DNA of 64,000 nucleotides from Clostridia bacterium (GTDB lineage: Bacteria > Bacillota_A > Clostridia > Christensenellales > Aristaeellaceae). The DNA is taken from assembly GCA_017517815.1 (NCBI GenBank), contig JAFWYA010000055.1, positions 1 through 64,000 on the forward strand. The letters run 5' to 3'. How positions within the stretch are numbered: the stretch's first letter is position 1; every line of letters starts with the position of its first letter. The translations under genes were made by a program, and so were the position numbers. Shown here one piece after another: positions 8,078 to 17,000 of this stretch. The notes under the pieces were generated by a model. The model was not told the origin of the DNA, searched no databases, and saw only the letters and a program-made list of their open reading frames with translations.

Positions 8078-9652
8078 ATGCTTCGTACCAGAACAGCAAG
8101 AATTATCAGCTGGATTTTATTTGCATGCTGCTTTGCAGGCGCGTGTGTATTTGTGGGCATGCATATTCAGCAGCTTACCAATTCAGACATGGCGGGTGAT
8201 CTTCTCAGGGCGCAGCTTTTGGCCGAAGAGGGAAAACTGTTTTCGGAAAACTGGTATTATTCAACCGAGCTGTACAGCATTCACACCTATTTGATTTTTG
8301 CGCCGTTTTTTCACCTGACACAGAATTGGCATGTGATCCGTGTGGCCGGAACGGTGGTTTGCTATGCGCTTCTGATGGCAAGCCTGTGGTTTTTGTGCCG
8401 TGAAGCAAAGCTGAAGCATTTGTTTCCGCTGGCAGGCGCGTTTTTTCTGCTGCCTTTGAGTGATCCCTATTTTGATAATATAATCAAGGGCGTACACTAT
8501 ATTCCCTATGTGGCGTGCGCGTTTTTCATTTTCGGCTTGTTGATGCACAGCAGCAAGCCCGTAAAGGCGTACCGCCTTTACGGGACAATCATTCTTGCAG
8601 CGATCGTTTCTTTCATGATTGGCCTGGGTGGCATGCGAATGGTACTTACTTTTTATATACCCATCGCATGTACGGCTGCTTTGCTGTGGCCCATTTCAAA
8701 GCGCGGACCGGAACGCTGTTCACGCCAGCAGGTTGTGCGTTTTACTGCGGGTACAGGCGCTGCATTCATGTCTGCATTGCTGGGATGTATGCTGAATACG
8801 GCTGTTTTATCAAAGCGCTATTCCTTCCGTTCCTACGCTGATCTGCAGTTTACGGATTTCTCGCTGGAACGCTTGCTGACAGTGTTTCAGGACTGGCTGA
8901 ACTTCTGGGGTTACCGGAAGGGGCCTGTATTTTCCATCACACTGCTTCACAATGTGGTGGCGCTGCTGCTGATCGGCGCGCTGGCACTGGCGCTGATTCG
9001 CTGCATCAAAAACAGGGAAACGCCCATTGAGCATGTGCTGCTTTCTGTATTCTACGCAGCTGCCTGCCTGATCTATTTTGCGCTGTTCGCTGTCACGGAT
9101 GTTACGCATTTTGAAACCTATCATCTGCCGATTAGCGTTTTCGGGCTCCTGCTTGCGGCAACTTCTTTCATGGAAACCCAAACCCGTCTGCAAAAAGCAG
9201 TGGCCTGGATATTGGCAGGCGCCGTTGTACTATGCGGTGCAATGGGATTTGCGGAAATGGCCCAAAAAGACTCCACGCAGGAACTGCGGGAAATTGCTGA
9301 ATATCTGGTTGAGGATGAGTATGAAGCCGGATATGCAACTTTCTGGAGCGGCAATGTCATGACCGAACTGTCCAATGGCGAGCTGGAGATGTATGTTTGG
9401 CTTGGAGGAGAGTGCGACAACATCGATCAAACCTACAAATGGCTGCAGCGCAAGTCGCATGACACCCAAACGCCTGAAGGGCCGGTATTTGTGCTGATGG
9501 AGCGCAAATATCTGGGCGTATATGCCATCAGCAGCCAGCTTTCGCCGGCGGATCAGGTTTACGAAACGGAAAACTATCTGGTGTATGGCTATGACGACTA
9601 TGAAACCATGAAATGGTGTATGGAAGCCGCTTTGGAAGAAACGGAATGGTAA
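8078..9652 (+). CDS. multi-pass membrane protein, possibly GT-C type glycosyltransferase
   Basis: This 524-residue protein has an N-terminal transmembrane helix (about 8-28), a short loop with NSDMAGDLLRAQ, then about nine further helices up to about 415. A soluble C-terminal domain of about 110 residues follows. The acid-containing first extracellular loop after helix 1 and the overall plan resemble polytopic GT-C glycosyltransferases, but no diagnostic motif is certain. It is most likely a cell-envelope protein. It sits 20 bases behind the P1 peptidase gene and ends at a strong terminator. Confidence 0.7.
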   Translation: MLRTRTARIISWILFACCFAGACVFVGMHIQQLTNSDMAGDLLRAQLLAEEGKLFSENWYYSTELYSIHTYLIFAPFFHLTQNWHVIRVAGTVVCYALLMASLWFLCREAKLKHLFPLAGAFFLLPLSDPYFDNIIKGVHYIPYVACAFFIFGLLMHSSKPVKAYRLYGTIILAAIVSFMIGLGGMRMVLTFYIPIACTAALLWPISKRGPERCSRQQVVRFTAGTGAAFMSALLGCMLNTAVLSKRYSFRSYADLQFTDFSLERLLTVFQDWLNFWGYRKGPVFSITLLHNVVALLLIGALALALIRCIKNRETPIEHVLLSVFYAAACLIYFALFAVTDVTHFETYHLPISVFGLLLAATSFMETQTRLQKAVAWILAGAVVLCGAMGFAEMAQKDSTQELREIAEYLVEDEYEAGYATFWSGNVMTELSNGELEMYVWLGGECDNIDQTYKWLQRKSHDTQTPEGPVFVLMERKYLGVYAISSQLSPADQVYETENYLVYGYDDYETMKWCMEAALEETEW

Positions 9653-9655
9653 ATG

Positions 9656-9685
9656 AAAATGCCCGCTCATATGAGCGGGCATTTT
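9656..9685. terminator. bidirectional terminator
   Basis: AAAATGCCCGCTCAT and ATGAGCGGGCATTTT form a perfect 15-pair inverted repeat with terminal A and T runs. It can end the membrane protein transcript from the left and a minus-strand transcript from the right. Confidence 0.85.
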
Positions 9686-9693
9686 GATATTGC

Positions 9694-9909
9694 TTATTCC
9701 TGTATGGAGAACGCGTCCTTGGCTGCACCGCAAAGTTCACAGGCGACAGGAGGCTGCACTCGGATCGTTGGTTCATCACTCGCGCGATTATATAACAATG
9801 CGAAGGGTTTGCCGACGGATATCGATTGCCAGACCACCAACAGTATGATTGCAGTAATGAAACCGAGGGATACCCTGATGCTTGCGCCGGCCATGTCCAC
9901 GCCGTGCAT
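9694..9909 (-). CDS. possible small membrane protein with a C-terminal Cys pair
   Basis: The 71-residue frame contains one clear hydrophobic helix (VSLGFITAIILLVVWQS, about 13-29) and a C-terminal CELC. Its stop lies just inside a bidirectional terminator, which supports a real minus-strand transcript. The open frame extends about 19 codons upstream without a canonical ATG, so the start is uncertain. GGAAAGG lies before the chosen ATG. It conflicts with the plus-strand ORF over their first 30 bases. Function unknown. Confidence 0.45.
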   Translation of the reverse strand: MHGVDMAGASIRVSLGFITAIILLVVWQSISVGKPFALLYNRASDEPTIRVQPPVACELCGAAKDAFSIQE

Positions 9910-10291
9910 CGCGCCTTTCCAGCCCTTCTGGTTTGACGCTTTCAGTGCAAAACAGGTATTTGCCTACAATCAGCAGGAGCAGGCGATGGATGCATGGCTC
10001 CGTCGTGAACAGCTCAACCGAGCGGCCATTGACGGACATCTGCCGCTCGAGGAGTATCGCGCAGAAATGCATGCCATGGAAAAGACGTGGATTGAAGCAG
10101 CACAGCGTATTGACGCTGCAGACCGCCAGGCATTTGTTGATCAGAATGCCGCTGAGGCAGAGGCGTTCTTTGATAAGTGGATCGCCATTGCAGAGAAAAA
10201 CGAGCCGACGCCGCGCGGCGATGACGGATACCGCGCCTGGTGGGCAGCCAAGAATGCTGCGCTGAGCAAGGACAGGCGCATCGCCTATTGA
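9878..10291 (+). CDS. hypothetical protein, start uncertain
   Basis: The frame is open from 9653, but only the part after about 9950 looks like protein: it is acidic, helical and rich in Ala, Glu and Trp (for example MDAWLRREQLNRAAIDGHLP and GYRAWWAAKNAALSKDRR). ATG at 9878 has a GAGGGA seven bases before it, which makes it the best start (137 residues); ATG 9893 is an alternative. No family is recognised. It may be an intact small soluble protein or the surviving C-terminal part of a longer one. Its 5' end overlaps the minus-strand ORF at 9694-9909. Confidence 0.45.
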   Translation: MLAPAMSTPCIAPFQPFWFDAFSAKQVFAYNQQEQAMDAWLRREQLNRAAIDGHLPLEEYRAEMHAMEKTWIEAAQRIDAADRQAFVDQNAAEAEAFFDKWIAIAEKNEPTPRGDDGYRAWWAAKNAALSKDRRIAY

Positions 10292-10370
10292 GAATAGAAA
10301 AAATGGAGCATATTGTTTTGTGATATCGCAATGACCACATGGCAGGGCAGAATCATTGGGCCATCGTGTC

Positions 10371-10508
10371 AGTCCCCGGTTCTATGGCTGGGTGTTTGGC
10401 CTGAAAAATATGGTGACAATTGAAAACCCTCCAGAAGTTGTGGATGGTATGAAAGAGATGCTGTCTGCTGTTGGAAAGAAATATGAAGATTCTAAAGGGT
10501 TGCAGTAA
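10371..10508 (+). pseudogene. C-terminal remnant of a WYL-domain regulator
   Basis: A short frame ending at the TAA of 10506-10508 reads FYGWVFGLKNMVTIENPPEVVD, then MKEMLSAVGKKYE. This matches the last strand and helix of WYL-domain (YafY-type) transcription regulators, where a W-(V/L)-x-G-F-x-like strand is followed by P-x-x-(V/L)-x-x-x-(L/M)-x-x. No start codon, ribosome site or upstream domain is found in the preceding 80 bases, so it is a fragment. Identification rests on a short match. Confidence 0.5.
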
Positions 10509-10525
10509 GCTGCAGCCCTTTTCTT
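10497..10525 (+). terminator. terminator after the WYL remnant
   Basis: GGGTTGCAG and CTGCAGCCC pair around TAAG, followed by TTTTCTTG. The stop codon of the remnant lies in the loop. Confidence 0.65.
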
Positions 10526-10582
10526 GATAAAGAGGGCTGAGATTAAGCCCAAACCAGCAGCAGAATAGCGGAACAACACAAA

Positions 10583-10614
10583 AAGGGAATCACCCTTTGC
10601 AGAGTGATTCCCTT
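10583..10614 (-). terminator. terminator of the first rubrerythrin gene
   Basis: AAGGGAATCAC and GTGATTCCCTT form a perfect 11-pair stem. On the minus strand it is followed by TTTTTGTG, so it ends the rubrerythrin transcript. Confidence 0.82.
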
Positions 10615-10659
10615 GAAACCCTTGATTGATGGGGATCAGTGGCTGCCGCCACTGGCGGC

Positions 10660-11202
10660 TTACTTGCCGAAGTAGCGCTGGAGCAGGCCTTCGAAAGCCT
10701 TGCCATGGCGGGCTTCGTCGCGGGCCATCTCATGCACGGTGTCGTGGATGGCGTCGAGGTTGAGCTTCTTGGCCATCAGCGCCAGCTCAAACTTGCCCTG
10801 GGTCGCGCCATTCTCAGCATCCACACGCATTTCGAGGTTCTTCTTGGTGCTGTCGGTCACAACTTCACCCAACAGCTCGGCGAACTTGCTGGCATGCTCG
10901 GCCTCTTCATAGGCAGCCTTTTCCCAGTACAGGCCAATCTCAGGATAGCCTTCACGGTGAGCAACACGGGCCATGGCAAGATACATGCCAACCTCAGTGC
11001 ATTCGCCCATAAAGTTTTCACGCAGACCCTGCTTGATCTCTTCGGGAGCATCCTTGGCAACGCCGACGATATGCTCGGCAGCCCAGGTCTTTTCTTCGCT
11101 CATCTGGTCAAACTTTGCCTTGGGAGCCTTGCAGACGGGGCAGAACTCGGGAGCCTCGGGACCTTCGTGCACATAACCGCAAACCTTGCATACATACTTC
11201 AT
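10660..11202 (-). CDS. rubrerythrin (N-terminal rubredoxin type), copy 1
   Basis: The 180-residue protein has the 'reverse' rubrerythrin order: a rubredoxin-like iron site first (CKVC at 5-8 and CPVC at 21-24), then a four-helix di-iron domain with the ferritin-like carboxylate and EEAEH/EARH motifs. Such proteins reduce hydrogen peroxide in anaerobes using electrons from the rubredoxin centre, in the cytoplasm. A second gene at 17733 encodes an almost identical protein. The upstream region carries a conserved promoter and hairpin shared with that copy. It has its own terminator and appears monocistronic. Confidence 0.92.
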   Translation of the reverse strand: MKYVCKVCGYVHEGPEAPEFCPVCKAPKAKFDQMSEEKTWAAEHIVGVAKDAPEEIKQGLRENFMGECTEVGMYLAMARVAHREGYPEIGLYWEKAAYEEAEHASKFAELLGEVVTDSTKKNLEMRVDAENGATQGKFELALMAKKLNLDAIHDTVHEMARDEARHGKAFEGLLQRYFGK

Positions 11203-11250
11203 AAATGATTTCCTCCTTCAAATATCTTTCAAATAATGTTTGTTTCTTCT

Positions 11251-11310
11251 TTGGGGGAGCTGGTGTTTCAGCTCGCATATATGATATAACCATACCCGGA
11301 AAAAGTGAAA
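11251..11310 (-). promoter_or_regulatory. conserved rubrerythrin promoter and 5' hairpin, copy 1
   Basis: On the minus strand: TTTCAC (11310-11305), 18 bases, TATCAT (11286-11281), then a hairpin GAGCTGAAACACCAGCTC followed by CCCCCAAAGAAG. The rubrerythrin gene at 17733 has the same order: TTTCAC, 18 bases, TACATA, GGGCTGAAACACAGGCCC, then CCAAAGAAG. The shared parts lie in noncoding DNA, which points to a common regulator or RNA leader; a known PerR box was not recognised. Confidence 0.6.
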
Positions 11311-11338
11311 CAGCATTTTTGAAAAAAGTTTTGAAGAA

Positions 11339-12313
11339 TTACAGCCAGCCTGCGATCGCCATTGCACCTGTAATACCGATACGGGCTGTAACAGCTGCAT
11401 CAACGGGAATGGCCTGATATCCATTTGCATTCATCAGGTCGCAAAGTGCCTGCTGCAGCGGTTCTTTTCCGGCAACAAACAGTCTGGAGCACGTAACATC
11501 AAAGGCCTTCAGTGCGTCCAGGTCTGCGGTGAGCACAGTGCCCAGCAGGAAGGATGCAACTTTTGTCTGCGGAAGACCACCCAGTGTGCGAAGAATGCGC
11601 GACGAGAAGGCGGCACGGCTGATACCTGCCTTGCAGGCTTCGGCGCCTGCAAGCATCATATCGCGGTCGTAGGTATCAGGCTGAACAAAGCTGCCGCCAA
11701 CAGCCTCCGTCAGAATGGTGTGATGCGTGAGCGCAGAGAGCAGTTCTCCGGAAATGGTGGTCATACATCCAAGCAGACGTCCGTTTTTGTCGATGGAAAT
11801 CAGTTTGTTATGGCTGCCGGGCAATAAGAGCACATAGTCCTCCTGCGGCTTCATCAGCTGCGCAAAACCAATGGCTTCGGTTTCTTCACCGCGCATCATG
11901 TCCATCTGCATCACGTTATGCAGACCGACCTCGCCGGAAAAGTTTTTTAGTCCCGGAATAAAGGTGATGGGGAAGGGGGCGATGTCGTCAAAGCTGGCGG
12001 AAACCAGACCCGCGCGAAAGTCTTCCAGCCTGGCAGGCGCGCAAAGATGAGGCACTTCCAGAAGGCCGCTTGCACAGGTGATCATACCATAGGCGATGCA
12101 GCCGGAAATGTCAAAAGCCGAGAGGCTCTTTGATTGATAAATAGCGTTCATGCAGTCGCCAACTGCTGCACGCAGAGCCAGATTGTTGCCGGCAGCGGCA
12201 GAGGCAGCCGCGCCGATGCTGCGCTTTTCGGCGGCGAGAGACACACCGTTTTGGTCAACAAGCGTTACCCGCAGGTTGGTGGTGCCGCCGTCAATGATCA
12301 GGTAATGCTTCAA
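11339..12313 (-). CDS. dgoK: 2-dehydro-3-deoxygalactonokinase
   Basis: The protein begins KHYLIIDGGTTNLRVTL, the phosphate 1 loop of the sugar-kinase/actin fold, and contains LLPGSHNKLI and the C-terminal FVAGKEPLQQAL typical of DgoK. It phosphorylates 2-keto-3-deoxygalactonate at C6, using ATP. The best start is TTG at 12313 (324 residues): GGGAGGTG lies eight bases before it, and its TTGA overlaps the TGA stop of the aldolase gene, a classic coupled pair. An ATG at 12331 sits upstream of that ribosome site and is less likely. Together with the aldolase gene it forms a De Ley-Doudoroff type galactonate branch. Confidence 0.88.
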   Translation of the reverse strand: MKHYLIIDGGTTNLRVTLVDQNGVSLAAEKRSIGAAASAAAGNNLALRAAVGDCMNAIYQSKSLSAFDISGCIAYGMITCASGLLEVPHLCAPARLEDFRAGLVSASFDDIAPFPITFIPGLKNFSGEVGLHNVMQMDMMRGEETEAIGFAQLMKPQEDYVLLLPGSHNKLISIDKNGRLLGCMTTISGELLSALTHHTILTEAVGGSFVQPDTYDRDMMLAGAEACKAGISRAAFSSRILRTLGGLPQTKVASFLLGTVLTADLDALKAFDVTCSRLFVAGKEPLQQALCDLMNANGYQAIPVDAAVTARIGITGAMAIAGWL

Positions 12314-12990
12314 CGGTTCTGCACCTCCCATTTTTCAATAGCCTGCACAAATTCAGCGGCACGGGCAGTGACGGCGTCCCAGTCACGGCGCTCCACATCG
12401 CTTTTGCGTACCATTTCACCGCCGATGCCCAATCCGCATACGCCCACGTCCAGAAAAGCGGCTGCGGTTTCAGGCGTTACGCCGCCTACGGCGCTCATGG
12501 GAATGTGGCAAAGAGGCGCACGAAGAGCCTTGATATAGCTGATTCCCAGTGCGCCGGCCGGGAAAAGTTTGACGATATCTGCCCCGGCATTGTGTGCGGA
12601 TACCACTTCCGTGGGCGTCATGGCTCCGGGCATGGAGATCACATCAAGCTTGCGTGAAAGATGGATCACGCTTTCATCCACATTGGGGGAAATCATCAGA
12701 CGGGCGCCTGCATTGTAACCGGCCAGCACTTCATCAGCCGTAAGCACGGTACCGCAGCCAACCAGCAGTTCATCGCCGAATGCTTCACATACGCGGCGCA
12801 CCTGCTCGCTGTTTTTGGCCAGATAATCCGGCAGATTATGATCGTAGGTAAACTCCAGCACACGCACGCCGCCACGATAAAGCGCATGGGCAACATCAAG
12901 GCTGTCTTCGATGGAGATGCCGCGCAGAATGGCAACGAGCTTGTGTTTGTGGATCATGGAAAGGGCCTGCTGATGGTTCACGGGTCGCAC
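12310..12990 (-). CDS. KDPG/KDPGal-type aldolase
   Basis: This 226-residue protein is a class I aldolase of the KDPG family. VAILRG carries the general-acid Glu/Arg region of this fold, LLVGCGTVLT follows, and the Schiff-base lysine lies in ADIVKLFPA. It splits 6-phospho-2-keto-3-deoxygalactonate (or -gluconate) into pyruvate and glyceraldehyde 3-phosphate. Its pairing with dgoK makes the galactonate reading more likely (dgoA-like). It is first in the operon. A palindrome just downstream of its -10 box is a candidate operator. Confidence 0.9.
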   Translation of the reverse strand: MRPVNHQQALSMIHKHKLVAILRGISIEDSLDVAHALYRGGVRVLEFTYDHNLPDYLAKNSEQVRRVCEAFGDELLVGCGTVLTADEVLAGYNAGARLMISPNVDESVIHLSRKLDVISMPGAMTPTEVVSAHNAGADIVKLFPAGALGISYIKALRAPLCHIPMSAVGGVTPETAAAFLDVGVCGLGIGGEMVRKSDVERRDWDAVTARAAEFVQAIEKWEVQNR

Positions 12991-13001
12991 TTCCTTTTAA
13001 T

Positions 13002-13015
13002 ATGATATTTATCAT
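13002..13015. promoter_or_regulatory. candidate operator of the dgo operon
   Basis: ATGATATTTATCAT is an inverted repeat with 6-base arms. On the minus strand it lies right after a TATGAT -10 box, whose -35 (TTGTTG) is 17 bases further up. This places the palindrome at the start of transcription, where a repressor would act. No regulator gene for it is in the window. Confidence 0.4.
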
Positions 13016-13129
13016 CATAGCACAAAACATGGATTGCAACAAGCTTAAGGATTTGATGGTTGAAACCTTCAGTCAAATGTTGTAAAATACTGCTGATATC
13101 CTAACGTTATTCAGAATGAGGTGCAGCCA

Positions 13130-13882
13130 ATGGCCAACCAGTTTGTACGCCGTGCCCAAAAGCTTGTGCGTATTTTTACTGATACAGCGAAACATATTTG
13201 CACGGAGGGCTTCGCAGTTACAAAGCAGTGCCCGGTTTGTAAAAGCAAGGTCAGATTTTACTGGTCTGCCGGCGTTACGCTGCGCAGCGGAGCACAGTGC
13301 CCGGTATGCCGCTGCATGGAAAGGCACCGCGCGCTGTGGCTGTATTTGGAGAAGCAGGAAGTTTTTTTACGGCCCAATATCAGCCTGCTGCACTTCGCGC
13401 CCGAGAAGGGGCTGCATCAGCAGTTTTCTGCCCGAAAAAACATCGATTACTGGCCCGTGGATCTTAATGCAAACCTGCCCGGAATTCGCAAAGCGGTAGA
13501 TATTACAGATATCCCGTTTGAAGATGAAAGCATGGACGTCATCATCTGCAGTCATGTGATGGAGCATATTCCTGATGAAGCTAGGGCCTTGAGTGAGATG
13601 AACCGCGTGCTGAAAAAAGACGGTATTGCCATTATCAACGCACCCATTGATGAAAGCAGGGAAGAAACGTTTGAGGATGCTTCCTACAATACGCCGGAGC
13701 TTCGGCTGAAGTATTTTGGCCAGGACGATCACGTCAGGATCTACGGCAGAGATTATGCTGATAGGCTTCGCAGGTTTTTTCGGGTGGAAATTCATCATCC
13801 CTGCCATGGGCTTACAGAGCAGGATTTAACAAAATACGGCGTTTTGGCTGATGAGAAAATATTCGTTTGTACAAAAAAATAA
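13130..13882 (+). CDS. class I SAM-dependent methyltransferase with zinc ribbon
   Basis: The start at ATG 13130 follows GAGGTG; an upstream GTG at 13121 overlaps that ribosome site. The 250-residue protein carries two CxxC pairs (C34/C37 and C57/C60), then a Rossmann methyltransferase core: LHFAPEKG (motif I), PVDLNA, and DVIICSHVMEHIPD (motif IV region). This is close to the methyltransferase type 11 group. Related proteins occur near surface-glycan genes, so a sugar or small-molecule substrate is possible; it cannot be fixed. It stands alone between promoter and terminator. Confidence 0.8.
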   Translation: MANQFVRRAQKLVRIFTDTAKHICTEGFAVTKQCPVCKSKVRFYWSAGVTLRSGAQCPVCRCMERHRALWLYLEKQEVFLRPNISLLHFAPEKGLHQQFSARKNIDYWPVDLNANLPGIRKAVDITDIPFEDESMDVIICSHVMEHIPDEARALSEMNRVLKKDGIAIINAPIDESREETFEDASYNTPELRLKYFGQDDHVRIYGRDYADRLRRFFRVEIHHPCHGLTEQDLTKYGVLADEKIFVCTKK

Positions 13883-13892
13883 AAAAAGGTTT

Positions 13893-13931
13893 AAAAAAAG
13901 ACAGTTTTTTCGCCAAAAACTGTCTTTTTTA
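13893..13931 (+). terminator. terminator after the methyltransferase gene
   Basis: AAAAAGACAGTTTTT and AAAAACTGTCTTTTTT pair around CGCC, ending in a T-run. It separates the methyltransferase gene from the promoter of the large surface protein. Confidence 0.85.
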
Positions 13932-13944
13932 AATGTTTTTTTAC

Positions 13945-13972
13945 TTGACTACTAAAAAAGGGATGATATAAT
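13945..13972 (+). promoter_or_regulatory. strong promoter of the VWA/DUF11 surface protein gene
   Basis: TTGACT and TATAAT are separated by 16 bases. A small inverted repeat, ACATTC-n9-GAATGT at about 13998-14018, lies between the promoter and the AAGGAGG ribosome site and could be an operator or leader hairpin. Confidence 0.75.
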
Positions 13973-14033
13973 TTACATTGATGAAATAAATTGTTAACAT
14001 TCTCGTCGTGGGAATGTCAAGGAGGCGCCTGTT

Positions 14034-17000
14034 GTGTACCAATTCCTGAAGCGCATCGCGGCGGTCGTGTTGTGCGTCATGCTGCTTGTGTCCAGTGCGA
14101 TGGCAGACGTGATGAGTACGAATGACTATACTCATAAGGCCATCGAGCTGATCAAGGCCGAGGACGCAACCAAGTCGGACAAGCTGGATATTCATTTCAT
14201 TACGCCTGTTCCTGGGGGGGCGGATAATCCTTCCATGCAGAACAGCGTGGAAACTATTCATAATGGTTTGGAGTCCGCTAAGGCTAATGCTGAAAAGTAT
14301 GTAGACGTTGTTGACGAGGAAAATGGCATTGTAAAGATTGATGTGGATGTTGTATACAAGCCTGAGACGGTAAGCGTTGCGTTCGTACTGGACCGTTCGG
14401 GTTCTATGAATATGTGGGTTGATAAAATTGATGCGGAAGCCTCATACATGGAATATAACGATCCCTCCAGAAACCTGCATGTTTCCACCAGCACTGTTCC
14501 CTGCATGAATCCTGAGCATTATTATGAGATCAACTATATCATTGAGGGAGATAGCGAAAAACACATCTACAATTTTTATCCTGTTCAGGCTGATGGGTCT
14601 GTGAAAAACTGGCTTTCAGCACTGGACAACAAGAAGCGGGTGGACAGTGCAGACGACAGTTTCATTGAAATCGAGATAGAAAAGCAATATCAAAATAAGG
14701 AGGTCATGATTACTTCCATTGGCAGGCACATGGACAGTAATGGAACGAGGAATGACAGCACCGACGATAAACACATTGATCCGCTTCTTCCTAACAGTTC
14801 GGGCATTAACCCAAATTATATTAATAAAGACTTTGGTTACGACAACAACTTTGGTTTTTCTTCTCCTAATGCTGATCTGGCAGAAGATTATTACGATACG
14901 AACGGCAATCGCTGCTTCGACCGTTCAATGCTTGCCCGACATATGATCTGGCAGTTTGTTGAAAAGCTCCATCAGGCTAATCCCGACAACCAGGTCGCCT
15001 TTACCACCTTCGCTGCTACGTCTGAAACGGACTATAGACAGGGTTTTGTGACCGCAAAGAATACTGAAGAAAAAAATAAGTTGAAGCATGTTATCCTGGA
15101 TGACCGGGGTGGCGCGCAATTCACAAACTACGCAGCAGGCCTTACCAGCGCAGCAGAGTTGTTTAACATTTCTCTTGACGGTACAGCAAGTCAGAACGCA
15201 GTCACGGGCAAGAAAATCATTGTTTTTGTGTCGGACGGCAGTCCCTCTCCTCTGCAAATGGAGGGTGAAGACTGGGATCTGGCGGTAGATAGAGCTGATG
15301 GATCTCAGGAGGCAACGGGTTTAAAGAATAGACCCAATAATGTTGAAATTTACGCGGTCGGCGTTAATGTCGGCGACTATGCTAAGAATAAATATTTGTT
15401 ACCGCTTGCAAGTGACAAAGATCATGTAGATGATTGTAAGACTACACAGCAGTTTATCAGCTTCCTGAACAGGATTATGGACAATGTTATTGAAAAAAAG
15501 TCCGTAACGCTTGAAGATACTATCGGAGAGGATTTTGATCTGTACGTCACTACTGACTATCCCATTACGCTGACCGATGGCAACGGCAGTACACCTGTCA
15601 CCATTAAAAACGAAAAAGAACTCGAGGACAGCGAGGTCATCAAATATGAGGATGGCCAGATCAGCACAACAGTAGATGCGCATGAAAAGGGTCATCGCCT
15701 GAGTTTCTATGCCAAGTTGAAGTCGCCTATCCCAGATGAAAGCGGGCTAAAAGAATCTACTATCAATGAGGAATTGAAATATCAGTATAAAAACAGCGAG
15801 GACCAGAATGTTACTGATGAGCAGCATCCCACCGACAAGCTCATCGTTGGCCGTACTATCCTGACTGCCGTCAAGGACAACGGCAACATGAAGGACAAGA
15901 CCGTTCATCCCGGTGATAGCATTCCTTATACGATCACTGTGAAAAACGAGAATGGCTTTGATCTGACGGGTCTTGTGGTTACTGATATCATTCCTGAAGG
16001 CACGGAGTATGTAGAAAATTCTGCAACAGACGGCGCCGATTATGATAAAGCAGAGAAGAAACTCACTTTTACGGCAGAAACGATTGCCGCCAATGGTGAA
16101 GTAAGCTTCAAGTTCAACGTAAAGGTACTTCCTGGTTTTAACAATATCGTAAATAGGGCAACTTTCACTGTGAACGAAGCTGTTGATCCTGCTACTTCAA
16201 CGAAGCTGATCGCTCAGACCAACGAAGTGGTCAACCCCAGAGGCGACGTTCCGCAAGTAAAAGCAGTAAAAAGCAATGGCGAAATGGAAGGCAAGGCCGT
16301 GAAGCCCGGTGATGTGATCCCGTACACGATCACGCTGACCAACGAAAATGAATTTGCACTGACCAACGTTAAGGTGACGGACGTTATCCCTGAAGGTACT
16401 GAGTATGTGGAGGATAGTGCCAAAGCATCCGGCGGTACTTACGACGCTCAGAACAAACAGGTCACTTTCGAGGCGGCAAGCATTGGTGCCGGCGAAAGCA
16501 TCAGCTTTACGTTCAAGGTAAAGGTGCATGTTGGTATGAACACCATCGTCAACCAGGCAAGCTACTCTGTGGCAGAAATTGTGGAGGAAGATCCCGAGAA
16601 TCCAGATACGCTCATTCCGAAGACCTTTGAGACTAACAAGGTAGAAAATCCCAGAGGCGATGTGAAACTCAGCGCAGTGAAGAGCAATGGCGAAATGGAA
16701 GGCAAGACCGTGAAGCCTGGCGATGTGATCCCGTATACGATCAAGCTTACCAACAACAATAATGTTGCGCTGACCAATGTTAAGGTGACGGACGTTATTC
16801 CCGAAGGTACTGAGTATGTACAGGGATCCGGCGGTACTTACAATGCTGAGAAGAATCAGGTTGAGTTTACGGCGGATAAGGTTGAAGCCACAGACAGCAT
16901 CATCTTTACGTTCAAGGTAAAGGTGCTTGTTGGTATGAACACCATTGTCAACAAGGCAAGCTACTCTGCGGCAGAAATTGTGAAGGAAGATCCCAAGAAT

